From assembly GCF_965198245.1 (NCBI RefSeq), contig NZ_OZ240249.1:4216001-4280000 (forward strand): a DNA stretch of 64,000 nt. Reading direction: 5' to 3'. This document shows positions 1-7,343 of this stretch, one piece after another. The position numbers were made by a program, and so were the translations under genes. The first letter of the stretch is position 1. The number at the start of each line of letters is the position of its first letter. This DNA comes from Poriferisodalis sp965198245 (GTDB taxonomy: Bacteria; Actinomycetota; Acidimicrobiia; Acidimicrobiales; Poriferisodalaceae). The notes beneath the pieces are model-generated. The model was not told the origin of the DNA. It made no database searches and was given only the letters and a program-made list of their open reading frames with translations.

Positions 1-3000
1 GAAGGCGTTTGTCCCCTCCTTCACCCGGTACTCGTAATGCAGTACGGGCTGGCCGTGGTCCGGCGCGGGCGCCGCCGGCGCACTCCACCTCAGGGTCGCC
101 TCGGTGTTGCCCGCCTGCGCCCGCAGGTTCCCCACCGCCAGCGGCGCCGTGTCGTCGTCGCGCACGATGACCGTCACCGTGTGGGGGGCGCCGAGGGTGT
201 AGGGGATGTCGGTGCTCGTCTCGAGGGCGAAGGTCACCTCGCGGGCGCCGTCGTTCTGGGTGGTGTTCTCGGCCGCGGTCAGCGTGACGGTGGCGTCCAA
301 GAGGCCCGAGACCAGCAATGTGCTGTCGGGCAGCGTCCCGCTGAGGGCGCTGTCGCTGTCGGTGATGGTGAACTTGAGCGCTCCGGGCGCCGGGTAGCGC
401 ACGGACAGCTCGATGTCGATGTCGAACGTGTCGCCCTCGTTCACCGACTCCGGGGCGTCGGCGATGCGCGCCACGGGCGGGCTCTCGTCCTCGATGCGGC
501 GGAACTGCTCGATGGTCGCGATGACGGCGTCCGCCCACTTGGCGGTGAGGTCGTGGGTCTCGGGGATATAGACCGGGTTCATGTCGTTGTCGGGCGCGCT
601 GACGACGAGGCTGCCGCTCGACGCTCCGGCCGCGATGGTGATGGCCGAGGTGTTGCCTGCGCCCCGGATCCGGCTGGTCAGCGGGATGCCGCCCCACTCC
701 AAGGCGATCTCCTGGTCGGCGCCGAACGTGGCCTCGCCGGCGTTGGTGATGGTCACCGTCGCGGTCGCCGAAGCGCCGCCCTCGGTCAGCCCGGTCACGT
801 CGCTGCCACCAGAGTCGCGCAACGTGAAGCTCCACTCCGGCGCGAGCAGCATCAGCGTGTCACTGGCCTCACCGCCCCCGCCGACGTCGTTCACGGCGCG
901 GACCTCGAACGTGTACTGCGCGCCCAGGTCCAGGCCCTCCAGCGTGTGGCTGGTCGCGTTGGCCCCACCCGGCGCGCTGTCCGCGACCGCGGTCCACCCG
1001 GAGAGAACGCTGATCCCCAGCGAGACCGTATCGTCCTCGCTCCAGCTCAGGCCGGTGCCGGTCCAGGTGAGTATGCCCGACGAGTGGGCTGCGTCCGCGA
1101 ACGCGAACGAGGAGGCGCCCACGTCGAGCGTCAGGTCGGCGAGCGCCGCCGCGGGGATGCTGAGTTTGTTGGTATGCAGTCTCAGCTGCCCGCCGATGAG
1201 GTCTATCGAATCGATCAGGTAGTTCACCGAGTCATAGGAGAAAGCAGCGTCGCTCAGAAGCTGGGCCGGCAGGCATCCTTTATTGGCTTCCGCGGTGTCG
1301 CATCCCAAAAAGTTGGAGCCCAGGTCGCCGACCGTGAGCGTTGCCGACCATATGGGCGGCGTCCGGTAGCGCACCTCGTGGCCGGTTATGGCGCTGCCGT
1401 TGGCCCAGGTGCCGCCGTCCCACTGGAGACCCACCTCGCCGAACGTCGAAGTGTTCGCGGACGACATCCCCGTCACAGCCTCCGGAGCGGTGGGCGCGAG
1501 GGTGTTGTCGACGAACAGGATGTCCAGGGCCGCGGCCTCGTTTTCGGCGATGTCGCGGATGGGACTCGTCCCCGGCACGGTGTAGTCGACCGTCAGCGTG
1601 TCGCCGGGGCGGAACGCCGGGCTCACCGTGAGCACGATGCCCGACGTGCCGCTGGCCGACGCCGCCGAGACGGCCCGGGCAGTCCCCCCGCCGACGATGC
1701 CCAGGGCGATCTGGTCGTCCTCGCTCCAGGCCAGGCCGGTGCCGGTCCAGGTGAGTCTGCCCGACGAGTGGGCTGCGTCCGCGAACGCGAACGAGCGGCC
1801 GCCCACATCGAGCGTCAGGTCGGCCCGCGCCGCCGCGGGGATGCTCTTGTCGGCTGCGAGTATCAGCTGCCCGCCAGAGATGTACAGCTGTTCGATGGTG
1901 TAGTCCACCGAGTCATAGGAGAACGTATGGTCGGTCAGAAGGTCGCTCGGCTCGCATCCCTGATTGGCCTCCTGGGTGTCGCATCCGAAGTCGTTGGCGC
2001 CGATGTCTTTGACCGTGAGCGTCGCCGACCAAATCACTTCGGCCCCCACCACCACGGTGAATGCCGACGCCGCCGGAACCGAATCCGGGTCCAGGGGCTC
2101 GTCGTAGGTCAGCAGCACCTCGGTGTTCGACGGGGTGGACGTCGACGACAAAGCGGGCGGGGTGTCGTCCACCAGCGCGGTGGCCGCCAGCACGGCGTTG
2201 CCGTTGCCGGCCGCGTCGGTGACCGCGCCGGCGGCCAGCGCGACGGTCACGTCGGTGTCCGAGGCGGTGAGCGCCGTGTCCAGGGTGATCGTGACGGTCT
2301 GTTGGGTGACAATGTCGATCGCCGTGGTCCCCGTCGTGGTCAGGGTCGTCCCGCTCGAGTCGAAGGTGATTTTCGTGCGGTCTGCGGTGCCGATGACCTC
2401 GCTGAAGGTGAGGATGATCTTCGACTTGTCCGCCGACGGCCGAGCCCCCGTCAACTCAGGCCGCACGCCGTCGACCTTGTGGTCCGAGTCGTCCGCGAGA
2501 CCACCGTGGGTCAGGACTGCGAGTTGCCCGAGCGGACCCAGGATCGGTTTGACATCTGCGCCGAGCTTGAGCGCGTTGGCTTCGATGCTGATTCCGTCGG
2601 TGTCCTGCGCGCTTGGTGAGACGGACGCGGTGCAAGTCAGCGTCTTATTGTCAGTGATGCCGATGGTGCAATCGATGCCCACTGTCCGTGTCCCAATCCT
2701 GATCTCGCTGTAGGGGTTGTCCGTTCCTGTCCCAAGCGAGATCACCTTGTCGAACGTCACCGTGACGACGATGGCCTCGCCGATGATGTAGGTGCCGGCG
2801 GTGGCCGGGGTCGAGGTGATGGCAACCGATGTGATCTCCGGCGGCGGGCCGGCGACGGGGCCGAGCCGGGGGCTGGTGCGGGGGTATTCCCGGTTGCCCG
2901 CGTCGTCGTCGAAGACCACCCGCACCTTGAGGTGCTTGCCCACGTCGTCGGCGGTGGGCGTGTACGCGGCGCCGGTCTCGCCGTCGATGTCGGCCTCGTC

Positions 3001-4890
3001 GGCACCGTCCACCCGGATCCACTGGTAGTCGTAGGCAGCGCTCGCGACACCGTCGCTGGAGTCGGTGATGCCCGACACGTCGGCGGACACCTCCACGCCC
3101 TCCTTCGGCGTCTCGACGTTCAGAGCCATCGTCACGTTGCCGGGCCAGTGGAGGCTGGCGGCCCACTGGTACTGATAGAGGCCTGCGCCCGGCTCGCTCT
3201 CAGCGGCGTCGGCCGAGGAGTAAGACACACTGTTCACTTTGAACGTGAACCCGCGTGGCAGTTCCCTGTCCAGCACAATGACCAGATCACCGGAGTTGAC
3301 GTGGCGTTCATCGTCGAATACGGCGAGAACGGTGTACGCGACCCCATCCACAGTGAACAGCGACTCAGAGATGGACCCGAAACCGAGAGAGTGCGCAGTC
3401 GCTGCCGCCGTGGCGTATCCACTTGCCTCGAATGACGAACCGACGATCACTTCCGCAGGCGTAACCGTTGCCGTGAAGACCTCCTGGGCGAACGCGCTGG
3501 TGATCTGCGGGGCGCCGGTGGCGGGGGTGTTGTCCGGCTGTGCGCCGGGCAGGTCGTAGGCGTAGATCTTGTCGTCGGTTTCGTCGACCACCCACAGCAC
3601 CCGGCCGTCGAACCACATGCCCACGGGATCGTCGTTGCCGCTGGTCAGGGCGAGGTTCTTGGCCGAGTCCTGGGACTCGTCGGAGTGCTTGTAGGCAAAG
3701 ACATTGTCGTCATCGCTGTCCGCCACGAACATGGTGGTGCCGTCCGACCAGATGCCCCACGGCGCCTCGGCGTTCTGGGCGGCGGTGTCGGTCGAGACGT
3801 ACAGCTGCTCGAAGTCCTTGGCGGTGTCGTGGGTGCCGTCGGCAATCTTGTAGGCGAAGATCTTGTTGGCGCTGGTGGCGCCATCGTTGGCCACGTATAC
3901 GGTCGTCTCGTCGCACCACACGCCCCTGGGCTGGCCGTTGGCCGAGTTGAGGGTGATGTCCTTGGTCGAGTCGCGGGTGGTGTCGGACATCTTGTAGGCG
4001 TAGAGCTTGCCGTCGTCGCTGTCCGCCACGAACATGGTCGTGCCGTCAGAGCAGATGCCGGTGGGAGTCGAGTTGCTGGCGCCGCTCAGGCCGTCGAAAT
4101 CGTTGGCGCTGTCGCGGGATCCGTCGGCGCGGTCATAGGCGTAGACCTTGTTGCCGAGGGCGGCGCCGTTGTTGACCACCCAGAAGGTGTCTTCGTTGCC
4201 CCACATGCCGGTAGGAGCAATGTTGCCGCTGTCCAGGCCGAAGCCCGTCACCCGCACCGGCGGGGGCGGCACGAACACGGAGCCCTTGATCTCGATCCTG
4301 AGCGACTGCACGAAGGATCCCCACGAACCGCTGCCATATTGATGGGAGTCATTCCCAATTGACCAGCCCGTCGCGCCGCCAGCGTCTTCGTTGTTCGCGC
4401 TGGTTGAGTTGAATGTGACGGCGCCAAAGAAGCCCGACCGTTCGACGACAACGAAGTAGGCCGTACCCGCCGCAAGGGTGGGGCACGTCGCCGGCACAAC
4501 GAAGGTATGTACGCCCGAGCCGGAGAAGGTGTCCGGGTCGCTCAGCGTGCACAGAGCGGCGCCGGGACTGCCACTGCTGTTCGCGTTCAGCGTGACGGTC
4601 AGCTGGCCGCCGACGAAGCTGGTCTGGGTGATGGTGTTGAAATCGATGCCGATGGAACTCAGCGTGTAGCCCGCTTCGCTGGTGCCGGCGGTGAACTGCT
4701 GGGCCAGCCTGGGCTGGGTACTACTCAGATCACGAGGGACGCCGGCGGACTGCCCCGTGTTCTTGACCAGGGTGGTCGCCAGGATGCTCATCGTCTGCGC
4801 TTCCGCCGGCGGCGGCACCGGCACGAGGAGCACGGCGACCAGCGCCAAGGCCAGCAGCGGGAGCGTCACAAGACGCCGGGAGGCGGTCAT
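1..4890 (-). CDS. Giant secreted surface protein, copy 1 (5' part; runs off window start)
   Basis: The minus-strand frame stays open from the ATG at 4890 to base 1 (1630 codons visible). It begins MTASRRLVTLPLLAL, a signal peptide ending near a PADAQ/PAEAQ-type site, then follows the same order as the complete paralogue at 38127-48464: an anchor-like beta domain, about five 45-residue beta-propeller-like repeats, Ig-like and SwmB-like blocks, Fn3 and Calx-beta-like modules. The last codons before the window edge match the paralogue at about 43917. Copy 1 is 342 nt longer to that point because a module at roughly 1695-2040 duplicates the one at roughly 1012-1350. The protein is presumably exported and wall attached, by analogy with the CWB2 repeats of copy 2; its own C-terminus is not visible. 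The function is probably adhesion or surface display (inference). Confidence 0.85.
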   Translation of the reverse strand, partial: MTASRRLVTLPLLALALVAVLLVPVPPPAEAQTMSILATTLVKNTGQSAGVPRDLSSTQPRLAQQFTAGTSEAGYTLSSIGIDFNTITQTSFVGGQLTVTLNANSSGSPGAALCTLSDPDTFSGSGVHTFVVPATCPTLAAGTAYFVVVERSGFFGAVTFNSTSANNEDAGGATGWSIGNDSHQYGSGSWGSFVQSLRIEIKGSVFVPPPPVRVTGFGLDSGNIAPTGMWGNEDTFWVVNNGAALGNKVYAYDRADGSRDSANDFDGLSGASNSTPTGICSDGTTMFVADSDDGKLYAYKMSDTTRDSTKDITLNSANGQPRGVWCDETTVYVANDGATSANKIFAYKIADGTHDTAKDFEQLYVSTDTAAQNAEAPWGIWSDGTTMFVADSDDDNVFAYKHSDESQDSAKNLALTSGNDDPVGMWFDGRVLWVVDETDDKIYAYDLPGAQPDNTPATGAPQITSAFAQEVFTATVTPAEVIVGSSFEASGYATAAATAHSLGFGSISESLFTVDGVAYTVLAVFDDERHVNSGDLVIVLDRELPRGFTFKVNSVSYSSADAAESEPGAGLYQYQWAASLHWPGNVTMALNVETPKEGVEVSADVSGITDSSDGVASAAYDYQWIRVDGADEADIDGETGAAYTPTADDVGKHLKVRVVFDDDAGNREYPRTSPRLGPVAGPPPEITSVAITSTPATAGTYIIGEAIVVTVTFDKVISLGTGTDNPYSEIRIGTRTVGIDCTIGITDNKTLTCTASVSPSAQDTDGISIEANALKLGADVKPILGPLGQLAVLTHGGLADDSDHKVDGVRPELTGARPSADKSKIILTFSEVIGTADRTKITFDSSGTTLTTTGTTAIDIVTQQTVTITLDTALTASDTDVTVALAAGAVTDAAGNGNAVLAATALVDDTPPALSSTSTPSNTEVLLTYDEPLDPDSVPAASAFTVVVGAEVIWSATLTVKDIGANDFGCDTQEANQGCEPSDLLTDHTFSYDSVDYTIEQLYISGGQLILAADKSIPAAARADLTLDVGGRSFAFADAAHSSGRLTWTGTGLAWSEDDQIALGIVGGGTARAVSAASASGTSGIVLTVSPAFRPGDTLTVDYTVPGTSPIRDIAENEAAALDILFVDNTLAPTAPEAVTGMSSANTSTFGEVGLQWDGGTWANGSAITGHEVRYRTPPIWSATLTVGDLGSNFLGCDTAEANKGCLPAQLLSDAAFSYDSVNYLIDSIDLIGGQLRLHTNKLSIPAAALADLTLDVGASSFAFADAAHSSGILTWTGTGLSWSEDDTVSLGISVLSGWTAVADSAPGGANATSHTLEGLDLGAQYTFEVRAVNDVGGGGEASDTLMLLAPEWSFTLRDSGGSDVTGLTEGGASATATVTITNAGEATFGADQEIALEWGGIPLTSRIRGAGNTSAITIAAGASSGSLVVSAPDNDMNPVYIPETHDLTAKWADAVIATIEQFRRIEDESPPVARIADAPESVNEGDTFDIDIELSVRYPAPGALKFTITDSDSALSGTLPDSTLLVSGLLDATVTLTAAENTTQNDGAREVTFALETSTDIPYTLGAPHTVTVIVRDDDTAPLAVGNLRAQAGNTEATLRWSAPAAPAPDHGQPVLHYEYRVKEGTNAF

Positions 4891-5035
4891 GACCTACCCC
4901 CAAAGTCGCGGGGGGGGGGGGGGTCAGCGCGAACGCAGAAGCGATGGCCGGAACCATCGTTGCGTCCCCCGTCTCAGCTGGATGGACCGGTCTGTCGAGC
5001 GTCATGCAGATACCCCCCTCGTCGCCGGGGCATTC
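4891..5035 (-). promoter_or_regulatory. Leader of giant gene copy 1 with poly-C tract
   Basis: This 5' region is almost identical to that of copy 2 (48465-48600). On the minus strand it contains a run of 14 C (plus-strand G, 4910-4923), then GCGACTTT, then GGGGG as a likely Shine-Dalgarno site, about 6 nt before the ATG. The C run can pair with GGGGG and hide it. A hairpin with 6-bp arms (4942-4947 with 4954-4959) lies upstream. The homology between the two leaders ends near 5035. A role in switching is inference. Confidence 0.55.
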
Positions 5036-5063
5036 TATGTGACACTCGCACTATTTCATGAGC

Positions 5064-5093
5064 AAATCCCCAAAAAGACGAAGGCTCAACTTC
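5064..5093. mobile_element. Relic of an ISL3-type terminal sequence
   Basis: Read on the minus strand, the stretch GAGCCTTCGTCTTTTTGGGG closely matches the lower terminus of the ISL3 element at 20356 (GAGCCTTCGTCTTTTTTGGGG). No transposase lies next to it, so it looks like an isolated end left by deletion or rearrangement. Confidence 0.4.
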
Positions 5094-5110
5094 AAACAGC
5101 ACCAACCCGC

Positions 5111-5638
5111 TTAGTAGAAGCCCGGCCCTTTAGGGCCGGGAGAAGTCACATATTCAGGTTCTGCCGTCATGTTCGATTCGACAACGAGATCGATCTTGAA
5201 CCTTTCGAACTCGCGTTCTCCGAGATATGCCGTCGCCGTCAGCGCCGCGTTGGGAGTGCCGAGCGCCGGTTCTCGTTGCAGCTGGACATCGAATGTGAAG
5301 AAGTCTGTGTCAGCGTGCTGGTGTCCAAGGTCCTGTAGCAGCTTGATGGATTCGCTCATGTCGTCGCGGCGCATCAGGTCGATGTCGAGGCTGTGGCGGG
5401 CGCGGCTGGGTATGCGTGCCAGCAGCCCTGTGCCGCCTTTGAGCACCCATCCGGAATCTTCCGACGCGAACACTCGGTAGAGGAATCGGCTGTAGGCGAA
5501 TTGGCGGCGAATCTCTGAGATGTCCACCGCGTCGGAACTCGTAGCCCTCGCAAATCGCGCCTTGAGCGCTTGGTCGAACGCATCGGGTGTGCGATAGGGA
5601 ACCGAACGCCCGCCGCCGTCGCCTTCGGTGTCAGTCAT
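5111..5638 (-). CDS. AbiEii-family nucleotidyltransferase toxin, probably C-terminally truncated
   Basis: 175 codons. The nucleotidyltransferase core is visible: LKGGTGLLARI, then RHSLDIDLM (paired Asp) and FKIDLV (third acidic position), as in the AbiEii/DUF1814 family. The start ATG at 5638 overlaps the end of the upstream AbiEi gene by 8 nt, so translation is probably coupled. AbiEii-type proteins are usually well over 200 residues; here homology stops at about residue 160. The last ten codons read through a GC-rich hairpin (5121-5140) that resembles an IS200/IS605-type terminal structure. The toxin may be inactive, since the C-terminal half is missing. It would otherwise act in the cytoplasm by transferring a nucleotide to tRNA or protein. 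Confidence 0.75.
   Translation of the reverse strand: MTDTEGDGGGRSVPYRTPDAFDQALKARFARATSSDAVDISEIRRQFAYSRFLYRVFASEDSGWVLKGGTGLLARIPSRARHSLDIDLMRRDDMSESIKLLQDLGHQHADTDFFTFDVQLQREPALGTPNAALTATAYLGEREFERFKIDLVVESNMTAEPEYVTSPGPKGPGFY
5121..5140. repeat. Perfect 8-bp hairpin at abiEii 3' end, IS200/IS605-like end or terminator
   Basis: The arms CCCGGCCC and GGGCCGGG flank the loop TTTA. The motif lies inside the last codons of the toxin frame. Hairpins of this type are common at IS200/IS605 (tnpB) element ends, and the abrupt loss of toxin homology here fits an element remnant. A simple transcription terminator is the alternative, but no T run follows. Confidence 0.45.
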
Positions 5639-6263
5639 CGATGCCGGCGCCCGCGTGGTCCCCGCTCTGCATGAGGATGGACTGAATCTCGTCGGGGTCC
5701 ACGCTGAGCCGCTCGCACAGCTGGGCCATGCTGATTGCGCCTGCGTTGAGCGCGTCGCTGACGAACCGGCCGATGTGCCCGCCGTCGACATGGTCGCTCA
5801 TGAGGTCGGCAGTGGTCCGGCTCACTGTCGTCACAGCGAATCCATCCTTGAGTTCCCACTCACTGCGCTCAAGACCTCGCGATCGGCGGCGGACCCTCGT
5901 GCCGTGTCCAGGCTGGATGCGGCCGCGCGACACGAATGTGTGCGGCCCGCCGGCGAATACCCCGAAACCGTGGACTTTCGCAGCTGACTGAAGGGCAACC
6001 CAGACCCTGGGGTCGGCGGCCCGCTGGCGCGGTGTGCGCTGCGGGTCGAGCCGGAGCGACTCGATGCGCAGTTCCGCGAGGGGGTCGGCGCCGGCGCCGG
6101 CGACCCTGTACACGCCGTGCCCCACGCGTTCGATCAGGCCGCGCCCCACAGACCTCGTCAGATCGAAATCCGGTATTCCAGCCGCCGAGGCTTGCGCGCG
6201 CGTGAAATAGCCATGCTGAGCTGCAGGGAGATCCCCCAGTCGTCTGATGATGCTCCCAGCCAT
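5631..6263 (-). CDS. AbiEi-like antitoxin / transcriptional repressor
   Basis: 210 codons starting MAGSIIRRLGDLPAAQ. The N-terminal 60 residues form a winged-helix-like block (GYFTRAQASAAGIPDFDLTR, GLIERVGHGVYR) typical of AbiEi-type antitoxins (AbiEi_4). The middle holds the usual LQSAAKVHGFG segment and a TTVSRTTADLM motif. It is the first gene of the operon and overlaps the toxin gene at 5638. The family neutralises the AbiEii nucleotidyltransferase and represses its own promoter by binding inverted repeats; a matching inverted repeat lies 60 bp upstream (6323-6357). The length is normal for the family. Confidence 0.85.
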   Translation of the reverse strand: MAGSIIRRLGDLPAAQHGYFTRAQASAAGIPDFDLTRSVGRGLIERVGHGVYRVAGAGADPLAELRIESLRLDPQRTPRQRAADPRVWVALQSAAKVHGFGVFAGGPHTFVSRGRIQPGHGTRVRRRSRGLERSEWELKDGFAVTTVSRTTADLMSDHVDGGHIGRFVSDALNAGAISMAQLCERLSVDPDEIQSILMQSGDHAGAGIDD

Positions 6264-6322
6264 GTCGAACCCTCCTCTCTTGCACTCCGTCGTGATCCTC
6301 TACACAGAAATCATAGTGACAT

Positions 6323-6357
6323 ACTGAGAACCTTGCAATATGCGCAAGTTTCTCAGT
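6323..6357 (-). promoter_or_regulatory. abiE operator: long imperfect inverted repeat
   Basis: The arms ACTGAGAACCTTGC (6323-6336) and GCAAGTTTCTCAGT (6344-6357) pair at 13 of 14 positions around a 7-nt AT-rich centre, 60 bp upstream of the abiEi start. AbiEi proteins are known to bind inverted repeats at their own promoter, so this is the probable autoregulatory site. Confidence 0.65.
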
Positions 6358-6578
6358 ACCTCGATTGCCGAAGTGAATCTTGCTAGCTGCAGCACTCTTG
6401 GGATGACGGCCGATCTGCCGTTTCGGCGCTGTCTCAACGGCTCGTTCTTCAGGGGCCACTGACCCTCGGCGATTCCAACTGTCAACGGCCAACGGGATCT
6501 GCCCAGTGGCGGACAGTGGACCTGCCCAGTAGTGGCCAGCAGAACTGCCCGGTGGCGGCCGGGTGTTCTGCCCGTAGT

Positions 6579-7343
6579 TCAGTTGGCCAGTGGCGTCACC
6601 CCCTTGCCGGAGGTGGCTTGGGTGAGGCGGATGCTGTCGCCGGCGGTGAGGACGATGTGGGCGTGGTGCAAGAGCCGGTCGACGGTGGCGTTTGCGATGG
6701 TCTTGGGCATGAGTTCGTCGAATCCGGCGGGGTGAAGATTGCTTGACAAAGCGATGGAGCGTTTCTCATAGGCGGCGTCAACGACGCGGTAGAGCGCTTC
6801 GGCGGTCTCGGTGGCGACCGGGAGCAGGCCGATGTCGTCTATCACGATGATGTCGGCGCGCATGATCCGGCGGATGGCCTTGGCGGCGGTGTCGTCGGCG
6901 CCGTGGCGGCGCACGAGCGCGCCGAGGTGCTCGAGACTGAACCATGCGACCTTGTGGCCGGCATCGACTGCGGCTTGTCCGAGCGCTTCGCAGAAGTGGG
7001 TCTTGCCGGTGCCTGATGGTCCGCACACGACGAGGTTCTCGTGGCGGTGGATCCACTCGAGGGTGCGCAGCGCCCGCTGGGTCGGTGCCGGGATCGATGA
7101 CGCTGTCTCGTCCCAGGCGTCGAAGGTCTTGCCGGTGGGGAACGCGGCCGCTTTGCGCCGGACCCGCACAGACGACGCTTGGCGGCCGGCGAGTTCTTCG
7201 GTGAGCAGCGCTTTGACTGCTTCGGCTGGGTCCCATCGCTGAGCTTTGGCGGTGGCCAACAGCTCCGGTGCTGCGGCGCGCATGTGGGGCAGGCGCAGGG
7301 TGCGCAGCAGGTCGACGACCTCATCGATCGGTGCTGGGTTCAT
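6579..7343 (-). CDS. istB: IS21 helper ATPase IstB
   Basis: 254 codons from the ATG at 7343, which overlaps the istA stop as ATGA; an earlier in-frame start at 7367 is less likely. A Walker A motif (GPSGTGKTHF, about residue 110), a Walker B-like block (IIVIDDIGLLP) and a C-terminal ALSSNLHPAGFDELM segment place it in the IstB/DnaC AAA+ family. IstB assists IstA-driven transposition and target choice. The gene is complete. Confidence 0.93.
   Translation of the reverse strand: MNPAPIDEVVDLLRTLRLPHMRAAAPELLATAKAQRWDPAEAVKALLTEELAGRQASSVRVRRKAAAFPTGKTFDAWDETASSIPAPTQRALRTLEWIHRHENLVVCGPSGTGKTHFCEALGQAAVDAGHKVAWFSLEHLGALVRRHGADDTAAKAIRRIMRADIIVIDDIGLLPVATETAEALYRVVDAAYEKRSIALSSNLHPAGFDELMPKTIANATVDRLLHHAHIVLTAGDSIRLTQATSGKGVTPLAN

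Noticed and set aside
37..2619. Long plus-strand open frame across giant gene copy 1 (similar ones at 42933-45131, 39411-42845, 45201-47012)
   Set aside because: These are antisense shadows of the high-GC minus-strand genes; their translations are Arg/Val/Gly-rich without domains, and the minus-strand frame has clear Fn3/Calx-beta content.
4930..5010. Possible c-di-GMP-I (GEMM) riboswitch in the giant-gene leader, because GGGACGCAA precedes a hairpin with CCGGCC
   Set aside because: The other conserved half and the P3-like part of GEMM are not recognisable; similarity is limited to a few bases. An Infernal run would decide.
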